Shown here in pieces: positions 50,248-58,936 of a stretch of 64,000 nt of DNA. The first letter of the stretch is position 1. Every line of letters begins with the position of its first letter. Under the pieces are notes generated by a model, which made no database searches, was not told where the DNA came from, and worked only from the letters and a program-made list of their open reading frames with translations. A program made the translations under genes and the position numbers. This stretch comes from a bacterium (lineage in GTDB: Bacteria; Pseudomonadota; Alphaproteobacteria; Micavibrionales; UBA2020), in contig JAQSDV010000004.1 in assembly GCA_029945425.1 (NCBI GenBank), positions 682,436-746,435 of the forward strand, given 5' to 3'.

Positions 50248-51597
50248 ATGGCCGACGCGAAACAGGCAGAAACCCTGCAACTGCTGCAAGACGTGCTGAA
50301 AAAAGCAAAGGCTGCCGGCGCGACGGATGCGGATGCCGTGCTGTCGGACACCGCCTCCGTCTCCGTCACGCGCCGCAACGGCGAGCCGGAATCACTGGTG
50401 CGGTCCGAAGAAGCCGAAATCGGCCTGCGCGTGCTGGTCGGCGGCAAACAGGCGATCGTGTCATCTTCCGACCGCTCCCCCGAGGCATTGCAGCAGATGG
50501 CGGAGCGTGCGGTCGCGATGGCGCGCATGGTGCCCGAAGATAAATACGCAGGCTTGGCCGACGCGTCCGAAATCGCCAAGAGCTTCCCCGACCTTGATCT
50601 GTATGACGCATCCGATTTGAGCGTCGAAAAAATGAGCGAGATGGCCGACACCGCCGAAAACGCGGCGCTGGACGTGGAAGGCGTCACCAATTCCGACGGC
50701 GCTGAATGCGGCGTGTCGAAAGAAACATCCTATTACGCGGCGACCAACGGCTTCGTCGGCGGTTATTCGGCGTCGGGTTTCAGCATGTCTGTTTCCGTGA
50801 TTGCGGGCGAAGACGCGCACATGGAAACGGATTACGATTTCGATTCCACTGCCTACCTCAAAGATCTGGCCGACCCCGCATCGATTGGCCGCAGTGCCGG
50901 CGAGCGTGCCGTGAAGGCGCTGAACCCGCGCAAGGGCCCCACCAAAACAATGCCGATCATTTTCGACCGCCGCACGGCGGGTGGCGTAATCGGGTCATTG
51001 GCAGGTGCGATCAGCGGCAGCGCCGTTGCACGCGGCACGACATTCCTGAAGGATTCGATGGGCAAGCAGATTTTCCCTGCGAATATTTCCGTGATCGACG
51101 ATCCGTTCCTGAAACGCGGCGCGCGGTCGCACCCCTTTGACGGCGAGGGCGTGGCCCCGCAAAAACGCAGCATCATCGATAACGGCGTATTGACCGGCTG
51201 GCTGCTGGATACGTCTTCGGCAAAACAGCTTGGCCTGAAAACCACGGGCAACGCCGCGCGCAGCGCATCGTCGCCGCCCAGCCCTCGCGCTGCGAATTTC
51301 TACATGCAACCCGGCGAGAAAACGGTCGAGGAACTCATCAAGGATATCGACGAAGGTTTCTTTGTGACGCAATTGATGGGGTCGGGCGCAAATCCCGTGA
51401 CTGGTGATTACAGCCGTGGCGCGCGCGGGTTCTGGATCGAAAAAGGCCAGATCACCTATCCCGTCGCGGAAATGACGATTGCGGGCAACATCATGCAAAT
51501 GTGGCTGGACCTTGAAGCGGCGAATGACCTGATCTTCAAATACGGCGTCGATACACCCACGCTGCGCATTGCGAAAATGACGGTAGCGGGTGCTTAA
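50248..51597 (+). CDS. pmbA: TldD/PmbA-family protein (TldE)
   Basis: PmbA/TldE pairs with TldD to form a metalloprotease that matures microcin B17 and degrades CcdA; TldE itself carries no metal site. This 449-residue protein has SVSVTRRNGEPESLVRSEEA, the IGLRVLVGGKQAIVSSSDRS block, the middle HPFDGEGVAPQKRSIIDNGV and the C-terminal MGSGANPVTGDYSRGARGFW and ITYPVAEMTIAGNI motifs. AAAAAGGAAAAA precedes the ATG. The tldD partner is not in the window. Confidence 0.93.
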   Translation: MADAKQAETLQLLQDVLKKAKAAGATDADAVLSDTASVSVTRRNGEPESLVRSEEAEIGLRVLVGGKQAIVSSSDRSPEALQQMAERAVAMARMVPEDKYAGLADASEIAKSFPDLDLYDASDLSVEKMSEMADTAENAALDVEGVTNSDGAECGVSKETSYYAATNGFVGGYSASGFSMSVSVIAGEDAHMETDYDFDSTAYLKDLADPASIGRSAGERAVKALNPRKGPTKTMPIIFDRRTAGGVIGSLAGAISGSAVARGTTFLKDSMGKQIFPANISVIDDPFLKRGARSHPFDGEGVAPQKRSIIDNGVLTGWLLDTSSAKQLGLKTTGNAARSASSPPSPRAANFYMQPGEKTVEELIKDIDEGFFVTQLMGSGANPVTGDYSRGARGFWIEKGQITYPVAEMTIAGNIMQMWLDLEAANDLIFKYGVDTPTLRIAKMTVAGA

Positions 51598-51600
51598 AGC

Positions 51601-52161
51601 CTAGCCTGCGTTAGCGTGCAGGTGATTGCGCGGACGGAAGGGGATCACGACGCCCCATTCTTCCTTGCGCGGCACAGGTGCAGGCGCTGCAGGTTTCGGT
51701 TGCGCGAACATCGCCTTGAATTCCGGCATCGGATCGGCTGCGGGTTCGGTAATATCCTGCTTGTTGAAAACCTGTTCCATCATGCGGATCGAAATATCCA
51801 GCGCGCGGGCATGGAACACGGACAGCCCCAGTTCGATCACGCCCTTTTGCGGATTGTTATAGTCCTCGCCATCCAGCGAGAGTTTGGTGACGCGGTAATA
51901 TCCGGCGCGGGCGGTGCGCTCCGCATACAAATAAAAACTCTCCGTGTAGACGGGGTGCAGCTTGCCCGCATCGTCTTCGTAATTTTTCTTGATGTGTTTC
52001 ATTTCCGCGATCAGGCGTTCACCGCCCGCTTCAAAACGGATTTCCGCGAAGCCTTCCAGATTCTTTTTCAGGGTGTCAAAATAATGCCATTCGATCCGGC
52101 CGCGCTCCTTCGCCTCGGGTGCGCCCATTTTCTGCAGAAGGTCGTTGATGGCATAGAGCAT
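51601..52161 (-). CDS. Unknown soluble protein
   Basis: I do not recognise this 186-residue protein. It is mostly strands and charged helices: GRIEWHYFDTLKKNLEGFAE, FRLE-type strands, TESFYLYAERTARAGYYRVT and VIELGLSVFHARALDISIRM. The last 40 residues are Pro/Ala-rich and end with a hydrophobic strand (EWGVVIPFRPRN). GGGAGAG six bases before the ATG at 52161 decides the start over two earlier in-frame starts. It is convergent with pmbA, with three bases between the stops. Confidence 0.7.
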   Translation of the reverse strand: MLYAINDLLQKMGAPEAKERGRIEWHYFDTLKKNLEGFAEIRFEAGGERLIAEMKHIKKNYEDDAGKLHPVYTESFYLYAERTARAGYYRVTKLSLDGEDYNNPQKGVIELGLSVFHARALDISIRMMEQVFNKQDITEPAADPMPEFKAMFAQPKPAAPAPVPRKEEWGVVIPFRPRNHLHANAG

Positions 52162-52308
52162 GCGGTTCTCTCCCTGTTCATTTTCAAAATAAGGCAAATT
52201 GGTTGAGAAAGCGTTGCGCTCGATTGTCATAACCGGCGCGATTGACACACGGTTAGCCTGCGCCCATGATTGGCTATCTGATTGAAATGCGCGACTTATG
52301 GGGCAGCC

Positions 52309-52731
52309 ATGAAGAACCCGCTGAAATCCGCCGGTGAAAAACTCCGCAACTTTGCGCTGAAATTCGCGCCCCGTAAAAAATCCGAAACACCGAAAACCTT
52401 CATTGATGGTCTGGGCGATAGCGGCATTATCGGCGGCCTTGCCCTGATCGGCACCGCCGCCTTCCTGACCGCCGCGCCCAGCACGATGCTGCTGGCGGGC
52501 GGCGCCTTTGTTGTGGGTGGCCTTGCCGCCAAATTCACCGCAGCGCGCATGAAACCCGCAACGCTCGACGTGACCGCACCAAAAAAACCGGCTGTGCCCG
52601 CGCCCGTCGAAAAACCGTCGACGCTCGCCAATAAAACGCTCGGTCCTGCATTTAAAAATGCGAATGACGATGTGAAGACGGCAGTCGCGGCAAAACCCGC
52701 GCCGAAGCCGCGCTTCGTACCGAAGCCGTAA
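52309..52731 (+). CDS. Small membrane protein with Pro/Ala/Lys tail, unknown
   Basis: This 140-residue protein has a basic N-terminus, a Gly/Ala-rich hydrophobic region at about residues 40-75 (two short helices: GIIGGLALIGTAAFLTAA and MLLAGGAFVVGGLAA), and a 60-residue low-complexity tail ending PKPRFVPKP. It resembles in layout, though not clearly in sequence, the membrane protein at 24874. The ATG at 52309 is preferred to a TTG nine codons earlier. Function unknown. Confidence 0.6.
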   Translation: MKNPLKSAGEKLRNFALKFAPRKKSETPKTFIDGLGDSGIIGGLALIGTAAFLTAAPSTMLLAGGAFVVGGLAAKFTAARMKPATLDVTAPKKPAVPAPVEKPSTLANKTLGPAFKNANDDVKTAVAAKPAPKPRFVPKP

Positions 52732-52734
52732 TTT

Positions 52735-53265
52735 TTATTGCTTGAGTGCGGGCGGCGCAGCCGACCCCGCGCCCAGATTGCGCTGCATCAGCACCACATC
52801 CAGCCAGCGGCCGAATTTGTAGCCGACGTCTTTCAACAACCCCGTTTCCACAAAACCGAATTTGCGGTGCAGTTTCAGCGATCCTGTATTCGCGCTGTCG
52901 CCGATCACCGCAACCATCTGGCGTAAACCCAGTTTTTCGCAGCGGTCGATCAATGCCGCCATCAAAAGCGATCCCACACCGCTGCCAATACAGTCGGGAT
53001 GCACATAAACAGAATTTTCGACGGTGAAGCGGTAGGCAGGGCGCGGGCGATAAGGGCCGGCATAGGCATAGCCCGTGATCTTGCCGTCCAGTTCCGCGAC
53101 AATGCAGGGAAAACCGGCCTGCGCAATGGTGCCCAGCCGCTTTGTCATTTCCGCCGCATCCGGCGGTTCCAGTTCGAAAGATCCTGTGCCGTTCAGCACA
53201 TGATGCGCATAGATGGCGGCAATCGCGCCGGTATCCTGCGCGGTCGCATCGCGCAGCTGCAGCAT
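52735..53265 (-). CDS. GNAT acetyltransferase, Pat/MnaT (YncA)-like
   Basis: Proteins of this group acetylate methionine sulfone/sulfoximine or phosphinothricin with acetyl-CoA. The family start LQLRDATAQDTGAIAAIYAH, FELEPPDAAEM, YAYAGPYRPRPAYRFTVENS, VYVHPDCIGSGVGSLLM (acetyl-CoA loop) and HRKFGFVETG are all present. Length 176. Its ATG shares one base with the stop of rocD (TGATG), so it is coupled to that gene. Real substrate unknown; detoxification of amino-acid analogues is the usual guess. Confidence 0.9.
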   Translation of the reverse strand: MLQLRDATAQDTGAIAAIYAHHVLNGTGSFELEPPDAAEMTKRLGTIAQAGFPCIVAELDGKITGYAYAGPYRPRPAYRFTVENSVYVHPDCIGSGVGSLLMAALIDRCEKLGLRQMVAVIGDSANTGSLKLHRKFGFVETGLLKDVGYKFGRWLDVVLMQRNLGAGSAAPPALKQ

Positions 53266-54515
53266 CAGTTTTTGCCTTCCAGCTCGCGGATGACCGCGCG
53301 GACCTGTTCCAGCGCCCAGTCGATTTGCTCGCGGGTGATGGTCAGGGGCGGTGCGAAACGCACGACGGTGTGGTGCGTGTCTTTCGACAGAATGCCTTTT
53401 TCCATCAGCTTTTCGCAGACCTTGCGCGCGCCGACGCGGGCGGGGTCGAAATCCATGCCGATCCAGAGTCCGCGGCCGCGCACGCCGGTCACCAGCGGGC
53501 TGTTGATGCCGCGCAGCTGTTCCTGCATATACGCGCCCAGAATGGCGCTGTTCTGCACCATGCCTTCTTCCTCCAGCACCTTCAGCGCCTCGAGGCCGAC
53601 GGCAGCCGCCAGCGGATTGCCGCCAAAGGTCGAACCATGGCTGCCGGGCTTGAACAATTCCATCACGGCCTTTTTGCCGACGATGGCGGAAACGGGCAGC
53701 AACCCGCCGCCCAGCGCCTTGCCGAGGATCAGCACATCGGGCAGCACGTTTTCATGCTGGTAGCAGAACATCTTGCCGGTACGGCCAAGGCCGGACTGCA
53801 CTTCGTCCAGAATCAGGATGACGTTTTTCTCGTCGCACAATTTGCGCAGGCCCTGCAGGAAGCCGTCATGCGGCGTCTTGATGCCCGCTTCGCCCTGAAT
53901 GGGTTCGAACAGGATGGCGGCGGTGTTGGGTGTGATCGCGGCTTCAATCGCCTTCAGGTCGTCAAACGGCACGGCCTTGAAACCGGGCGTGAAGGGGCCG
54001 AAATTCTTGCGGTAATCGGCTTCGGTCGAAAAGCTGATGATGGTCGTGGTGCGGCCATGGAAATTGCCGTCGGCCACGATGATCTCGGCCTGATTTTCGG
54101 GGATGCCTTTAACGACATAGCCCCATTGGCGGGCGGCCTTCACGGCGGTTTCGACGGCTTCGGCGCCGGTGTTCATCGGCAGGACCTGGTCGAGGCCGGT
54201 CAGCTGCACCAGTTTCTCGACAAACGGGCCGAGTGTGTTGGTGTGGTAGGCGCGGCTGCACATGGCAAGCTTCTGCGCCTGATCGGTCAGCGCCTTCACG
54301 ATGCGGGGGTGCGAATGGCCCAGCGAGACAGCGGAATAGGCGCTCATCATGTCGAGGTATTTCTTGCCCTCGTGATCCCAGAGGTAACAACCCTCGCCGC
54401 GGTTCAGTACGACCGGCAGCGGGTGGTAGTTTTTCGCCACAAACTGCGCTTCATGCTCGATCAGTTTCTGGGTCGGGGATTTGGACGAGAACATCTCGAT
54501 GATTTTGTTTAACAT
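53265..54515 (-). CDS. rocD: Ornithine aminotransferase
   Basis: RocD moves the delta-amino group of ornithine to 2-oxoglutarate, giving glutamate semialdehyde. Diagnostic pieces are HYHPLPVVLNRGEGCYLWD-type start (NYHPLPVVLNRGEG), MNTGAEAVETAVKAARQWGY, GNFHGRTTTIISFS, LILDEVQSGLGRTGKM and the PLP-lysine in LILGKALGGGLLPVSAIVG. Length 416, normal. The tetrapeptide MNTGAEAVE separates it from acetylornithine aminotransferases. It is divergent from ald across 117 bp, and a GNAT gene follows with a one-base overlap. Confidence 0.94.
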   Translation of the reverse strand: MLNKIIEMFSSKSPTQKLIEHEAQFVAKNYHPLPVVLNRGEGCYLWDHEGKKYLDMMSAYSAVSLGHSHPRIVKALTDQAQKLAMCSRAYHTNTLGPFVEKLVQLTGLDQVLPMNTGAEAVETAVKAARQWGYVVKGIPENQAEIIVADGNFHGRTTTIISFSTEADYRKNFGPFTPGFKAVPFDDLKAIEAAITPNTAAILFEPIQGEAGIKTPHDGFLQGLRKLCDEKNVILILDEVQSGLGRTGKMFCYQHENVLPDVLILGKALGGGLLPVSAIVGKKAVMELFKPGSHGSTFGGNPLAAAVGLEALKVLEEEGMVQNSAILGAYMQEQLRGINSPLVTGVRGRGLWIGMDFDPARVGARKVCEKLMEKGILSKDTHHTVVRFAPPLTITREQIDWALEQVRAVIRELEGKN

Positions 54516-54632
54516 AATGGCTCACTTGAATTGGTTTGGGCATAACTATAGTATGGCCGCATCTGACAACCCCGAGTCTGGGCGGGGGCCGTTTCATGGC
54601 CCCGAGTATCAGGCTCCCTAGGAGAAAAAGCA

Positions 54633-55751
54633 ATGCTCATCGGATGCCCCAAGGAGATCAAGACCAAGGAATTCCGCGTCGGTCTCACCCCGACTTCCGT
54701 GCGCGAATATGTGCGCAACGGCCATCAGGTTATCGTCGAAACCAATGCCGGCGCCGGCATTCAGGCGTCCGATGACGACTACGTCAAGGCCGGCGCGAAG
54801 ATCGTCGCGACTGCCAAGGATGTGTTCGACAAAGCGGAAATGATCGTGAAGGTCAAGGAACCGCAACCCGTCGAAACCGCCATGATGCGCAAGGGCCAGC
54901 TGCTGTTCACCTATCTGCACCTTGCTGCCGATGCGACGCAGGCAAAAGGCCTGATCGATTCAGGCGCTGTTGCGATTGCATATGAGACCGTGACGTCGGA
55001 TCGCGGCGGCCTGCCGCTGCTGGCGCCGATGTCCGAAGTTGCGGGCCGCATGGGCGTGCATGTGGGCGCGTATTTCCTGCATGTGGCGAATGGCGGCTCC
55101 GGCATCCTGCTGGGCGGCGTACCGGGCGTGAAGGCGGCGGAAGTCGTCATCATCGGCGGCGGCGTTGCCGGCACCCATTCCGCGAAAATGGCGGTGGGTC
55201 TGGAAGCGCGCGTGACGATCATCGAAAAATCGCTCGACCGTATCCGCTACCTCGAAGACCTGTTCGGCAGCCGCGCGAACATCGTTTACTCGACGCAGGA
55301 CGCGGTTGACCAGTACGTTTCTCAAGCCGACCTTGTGATCGGCGCTGTGCTGATCCCGGGCGCGCTTGCGCCGAAACTGATCACGAAAGCGCACCTCAAA
55401 CAGATGCGCCCGAAATCGGTGATCGTCGATATCGCAATCGATCAGGGCGGCTGTGCGGAAACGTCGAAAGCGACCACGCATGACAACCCGACCTATGAAG
55501 TCGATGGCATTTTGCATTATTGCGTCGCCAACATGCCGGGCGCGGTTCCCCGCACCTCGGCCTATGCCCTGAACAACGCTGTCCTACCCTATGGCATCGA
55601 AATCGCCAACAAGGGCTGGGTGAAGGCGCTGCAGGACAATAAACACCTGCGCAACGGGTTGACCGTCTGTAAAGGCAAAATCACGCAGGCGGAAGTCGCC
55701 CGCGACCTGAAACTGGATTACTCCAAAGCAGAAGAAAGTCTCGCAGCATGA
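54633..55751 (+). CDS. ald: Alanine dehydrogenase
   Basis: Ald converts L-alanine to pyruvate, ammonia and NADH. Family blocks are IGCPKEIKTKEFRVGLTP, VKVKEPQPVE, LFTYLHLAAD, the catalytic-His MGVHVGAYFLHVANGG-like segment, the NAD-binding VVIIGGGVAGTHSAKMAVGL, and the C-terminal CVANMPGAVPRTSAYALNNA. Length 372, as expected. AGGAGA precedes the ATG. The next small gene overlaps its stop by four bases. With rocD it suggests use of amino acids as carbon and nitrogen sources. Confidence 0.97.
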   Translation: MLIGCPKEIKTKEFRVGLTPTSVREYVRNGHQVIVETNAGAGIQASDDDYVKAGAKIVATAKDVFDKAEMIVKVKEPQPVETAMMRKGQLLFTYLHLAADATQAKGLIDSGAVAIAYETVTSDRGGLPLLAPMSEVAGRMGVHVGAYFLHVANGGSGILLGGVPGVKAAEVVIIGGGVAGTHSAKMAVGLEARVTIIEKSLDRIRYLEDLFGSRANIVYSTQDAVDQYVSQADLVIGAVLIPGALAPKLITKAHLKQMRPKSVIVDIAIDQGGCAETSKATTHDNPTYEVDGILHYCVANMPGAVPRTSAYALNNAVLPYGIEIANKGWVKALQDNKHLRNGLTVCKGKITQAEVARDLKLDYSKAEESLAA

Positions 55752-55945
55752 TCTCCTTCCTGAAAAACTTCCTTGCAGGCGAAAAATCGCCTGAAGAAAA
55801 AGCAACCATCGCCAAGCTCGCTGCTGAAAAGCAGCATGACGTGCTTGTTGTCGGCGGCGAATATGCCGCGGACGAAGAAGAAGGCGATGAAGAAGAATGC
55901 GCGCCTGTGGGCGGCGGTTGCGGTGGCTGCGGCTGCCGTAGCTGA
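55748..55945 (+). CDS. Small Glu/Cys/Gly-rich protein after ald
   Basis: This 65-residue protein starts inside the ald stop codon (ATGA). Its N-terminal half is helical (FLKNFLAGEKSPEEKATIAK), followed by DVLVVGGEY, an acidic run EEEGDEEE, and the tail CAPVGGGCGGCGCRS with four cysteines in the last 15 residues. A metal- or cluster-binding tail is plausible; a modified peptide is another thought but no modifying enzyme is nearby. I recognise no family. A strong terminator follows at once, so it closes the ald unit. Confidence 0.78.
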   Translation: MISFLKNFLAGEKSPEEKATIAKLAAEKQHDVLVVGGEYAADEEEGDEEECAPVGGGCGGCGCRS

Positions 55946-55961
55946 TTGCTGATACCTGATT

Positions 55962-55998
55962 AAAAAGCCCCTCCGGTCCTAAACCGGAGGGGCTTTTT
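55962..55998 (+). terminator. Strong rho-independent terminator of the ald unit
   Basis: AAAAAGCCCCTCCGGT (55962-55977) pairs perfectly with ACCGGAGGGGCTTTTT (55983-55998) around a five-base loop. It can also serve the convergent alcohol dehydrogenase gene that stops at 56012. Confidence 0.95.
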
Positions 55999-56011
55999 AT
56001 TGTCCGGTGTG

Positions 56012-57064
56012 TTACGCCGCCAGCGATTTCATGTCGATGACAAAGCGGTATTTCACATCGCTTTTCGCCATGCGTTTATAAGCGGCCTCGATATCCTGAA
56101 TGTTGATCATTTCGATATCCGAGACAATGTTGTGCTTGCCGCAGAAATCCAGCATCTCCTGCGTCTCCGCGATGCCGCCGATCAGCGATCCCGCGATGCT
56201 CTTGCGGCCGAAAATCAGGTTAAAGGGTGCAACGGGCGGATGGTCGCTGTCGGGCACGCCGACCAGCGTGATCGTGCCGTCGCGCTTCAGCAGTGGCAGG
56301 AACGCGTTCAGGTCATGCGGGGCGGAAACGGTATCGAGGATGAAATCGAAACTGCCGAGGTGTGTTTTCATGTCGTCGGGATCCTTCGACATGATGACCT
56401 CGTGCGCGCCAAGGCGGATTGCGTCGTCCTTTTTCGACGGCGAGGTGGTGAAGACCGCGACTTGCGCACCGAACGCGCGCGCGAATTTCACGCCCATATG
56501 GCCGAGTCCGCCAAGGCCGACGATGCCGACTTTCTTGCCGGGACCTGCGCCCCAATGCTTCAGCGGCGAATAGGTGGTGATGCCGGCGCAAAGCAACGGC
56601 GCGGCAGCAGCAGGGTCGAGGTTGCCGGGCACCTTCAGCACGAAACCGCGCTTCACGACGATGATGTCGGAATAGCCGCCCTGCGCCAGCGTCTTGCCGT
56701 CTTTTTCGTAGGAGTTATAGGTCGGGATCATGCCGCCCTGACAGAACTGCTCGAACCCGTCCTTGCATTCGCTGCAGGTGCTGCATGAATCGATCAGGCA
56801 ACCGACGGCGACTAAATCGCCTTCCTTGATGTCTTTCACGCCCGATCCGACCTTCGATGCGCGGCCGACGATTTCATGGCCGGGGACCATGGGGTAAATC
56901 GAATTTTTCCAGTCGTTGCGCGCCTGATGCAAATCCGAATGGCAGACGCCGCAGAACATGATGTCGATCTGCACGTCATCCGCGCCCACGTCGCGGCGTT
57001 CAAAGGAAAACGGGCCGAGGGCGGCGGTGGCGTTTTGCGCGGCATAGGCTTTTGCGATGGTCAT
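56012..57064 (-). CDS. Zinc-dependent alcohol dehydrogenase, YahK-like
   Basis: This 350-residue medium-chain dehydrogenase reduces aldehydes, probably with NADPH. The catalytic zinc site is CGVCHSDLH plus PGHEIVG, and the structural zinc site is CSTCSECKDGFEQFC. The nucleotide-binding turn reads VGIVGLGGLGHMGVKFARAF. The sequence is of the cinnamyl-alcohol-dehydrogenase/YahK group, which acts broadly on aldehydes. It is a single gene between the ald terminator and the peptide-transporter operon, 76 bp downstream of the last transporter gene. Confidence 0.93.
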   Translation of the reverse strand: MTIAKAYAAQNATAALGPFSFERRDVGADDVQIDIMFCGVCHSDLHQARNDWKNSIYPMVPGHEIVGRASKVGSGVKDIKEGDLVAVGCLIDSCSTCSECKDGFEQFCQGGMIPTYNSYEKDGKTLAQGGYSDIIVVKRGFVLKVPGNLDPAAAAPLLCAGITTYSPLKHWGAGPGKKVGIVGLGGLGHMGVKFARAFGAQVAVFTTSPSKKDDAIRLGAHEVIMSKDPDDMKTHLGSFDFILDTVSAPHDLNAFLPLLKRDGTITLVGVPDSDHPPVAPFNLIFGRKSIAGSLIGGIAETQEMLDFCGKHNIVSDIEMINIQDIEAAYKRMAKSDVKYRFVIDMKSLAA

Positions 57065-57140
57065 GGGAAATTCCTTTTTCGTAACGGGCGGGGATATAAT
57101 TCAAGTCAGCACATAGACCGGATGGCGGCGCGTTCAAGGC

Positions 57141-57983
57141 TCAGATACGGTTTTTCGCCTTGGGGTCGAGTTTATGTTGCAAACGGTCGCCAAGAAAGTT
57201 GAAAGCCAGCACGGTTACGAAAATCATCGCCCCCGGATAAACCGTCAGCCGCGCATGTTCCCAGATGGTTTCCTGCGCATTCGTCAGCATATTGCCCCAG
57301 CTGGGCAGGGGCGGCTGGATGCCAAGGCCAAGGAAGCTTAGAGTTGATTCGGTCATTAAAAAGCCGCCCATCGCTAAGGAAGTTGCAACAACGATGGTAC
57401 CGAATAAATTGGGTAGAATATGACGTAGCAATATACGCGCATTGGACATTCCAAGCGCTCGGGCGGCGCGCACGAAATCCATTTCCTTTATCGTAAGTGT
57501 GCGCGCACGCGAAAGACGCGCAACAGTCGTCCAGCCTAGTAAGGAAATAATTCCAATGATTTTATACAGATTAGCATCGGACCCGCCCGAAAATCCCAGT
57601 TTTGACATGTCTAGCGCTGAAAGGATAATCAGTAACGGGAGGGTAGGCAGCGCAATCACAAAATCGGTATGTCTCATCAGCAACGCATCCCACTTACCAC
57701 CCGCATATCCTGCAATCATGCCGATGGCGGTGCCGATGGCGGCCGCCAACAATCCCGCAACCCCAGAAACGATTAGCGAAACCTGGCCCCCGTATAGAAG
57801 CCGAATGAAAACATCACGTCCCAGTTCGTCAGTGCCAAGAAAATGTTTAAGTGATGGCATCAAGAATCGTGTACTCAAATCCACGTCGTTCGATGTCAGA
57901 TGTAGCGCGCCCTCGATCAAGCCTGCCGAAAAACAGAGCGTCCACAAGAGTAAAAGAAAGAAAAACGGCAAATAGCGAGTCAT
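57141..57983 (-). CDS. Peptide ABC transporter permease, OppC/DppC-like
   Basis: This 280-residue inner-membrane permease has the family features LMPSLKHFLGTDELGRDVF, the BPD transport domain (about residues 70-270) with the EAA loop DFVRAARALGMSNARILLRH and SFLGLGIQPPLPSWGNML. It pairs with the OppB-like protein encoded just upstream, with a four-base overlap. The stretch 57340-57960 is visibly more AT-rich and uses different codons from the rest of the gene and its neighbours. No ATPase gene follows; an alcohol dehydrogenase comes next. Confidence 0.92.
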   Translation of the reverse strand: MTRYLPFFFLLLLWTLCFSAGLIEGALHLTSNDVDLSTRFLMPSLKHFLGTDELGRDVFIRLLYGGQVSLIVSGVAGLLAAAIGTAIGMIAGYAGGKWDALLMRHTDFVIALPTLPLLIILSALDMSKLGFSGGSDANLYKIIGIISLLGWTTVARLSRARTLTIKEMDFVRAARALGMSNARILLRHILPNLFGTIVVATSLAMGGFLMTESTLSFLGLGIQPPLPSWGNMLTNAQETIWEHARLTVYPGAMIFVTVLAFNFLGDRLQHKLDPKAKNRI

Positions 57984-58936
57984 TTCCCCTCCCTATAACT
58001 CACGCGGGGATCAAGCGCGGCATAGAGGAAGTCGGCCATGAAATTCGCCAGCAGCACGAAAAATGTCAGGATCAGGAAACCGCACAGGGCAAGGTTGTAA
58101 TCATTCCCCATCACCGCATCGAACATCAGCTTGCCCATGCCGGGAAAGCCGAACACGGCCTCCACCGTCAACGCGCCGGAAAACAAGGTACCGAGGTCGA
58201 GCATCAAAATGGTCAGCACAGGCGGCAGCGCGTTCTTGAATGCGTGGTTCCAGACCGTACGGCGGGGCGAACAGCCCTTGGCGCGTGCGGTGCGGATATG
58301 GTCGGCGCGCAGGGCATCCACCATCGCCGCGCGCAGATGCCGCACATAGACCGCCAACCCCGATACCGCCAGCGTCAGAACCGGCAGCGTCATCGCGCGC
58401 ACGTCATCCATAAATTCGCCGTCCAGCGACGCACTCGCGGGCAGCCAGCCCAGCGTTACCGCGAACAGCGATATCAGCAAAATCCCCAGCCAGAAATGGG
58501 GCAGCGAAATACCCGCAAGGCAAAACAGGTTGATTGCGCGGTCGCTCCAGCCGCCCATATGCCGCGCGGCATGAACGCCCATCGGCAGCGCTAGCGCGAT
58601 CGTGAAAACCAGCGAGATGCCCAGCAGCAGCCCTGTGTTGACGAAGCGCGGCCACAACACCTCCAGCACGGGCATATTATACAGGCGGCTATAGCCAAGA
58701 TCGCCCTGCAGCGCGGCGGAGAGCCAGCGGCCATACCGCACCGGCAAAGGCTGGTCGAGGCCGTAAAGGGTGCGCAACCGCGCCGCATCTTCGGGCGTAA
58801 AACGCGGGTTGCCGGCCGCCATCAAATCAATGGGATCACCCGGCATCAACCCGATCAGGATGTAGACAAGGAACGAAACGGCAAGCAAGGTCAACAAGGC
58901 CTGCAACAGGCGGTGAAAGGCCAGCGCCGGGTTCAT
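57980..58936 (-). CDS. Peptide ABC transporter permease, OppB/DppB-like
   Basis: This 318-residue permease begins RLLQALLTLLAVSFLVYILIG-like and has the family blocks MPGDPIDLM, LYGLDQPLPVRYGRWL and LGYSRLYNMPVLEVL. The EAA loop is VDALRADHIRTARAKGCSPR, and VEAVFGFPGMGKLM is near the end. It forms the second half of the channel with the OppC-like protein. It overlaps by four bases with both neighbours, so all operon genes are translated in sequence. Confidence 0.93.
   Translation of the reverse strand: MNPALAFHRLLQALLTLLAVSFLVYILIGLMPGDPIDLMAAGNPRFTPEDAARLRTLYGLDQPLPVRYGRWLSAALQGDLGYSRLYNMPVLEVLWPRFVNTGLLLGISLVFTIALALPMGVHAARHMGGWSDRAINLFCLAGISLPHFWLGILLISLFAVTLGWLPASASLDGEFMDDVRAMTLPVLTLAVSGLAVYVRHLRAAMVDALRADHIRTARAKGCSPRRTVWNHAFKNALPPVLTILMLDLGTLFSGALTVEAVFGFPGMGKLMFDAVMGNDYNLALCGFLILTFFVLLANFMADFLYAALDPRVSYREGK

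Noticed and set aside
54516..54632. Shared regulatory region between rocD and ald, with a GGGGCC hairpin and a repeated CCCCGAGT
   Set aside because: The -10-like TATAGT has no -35 at suitable spacing on either strand, and the hairpin is short. I could not assign an operator.
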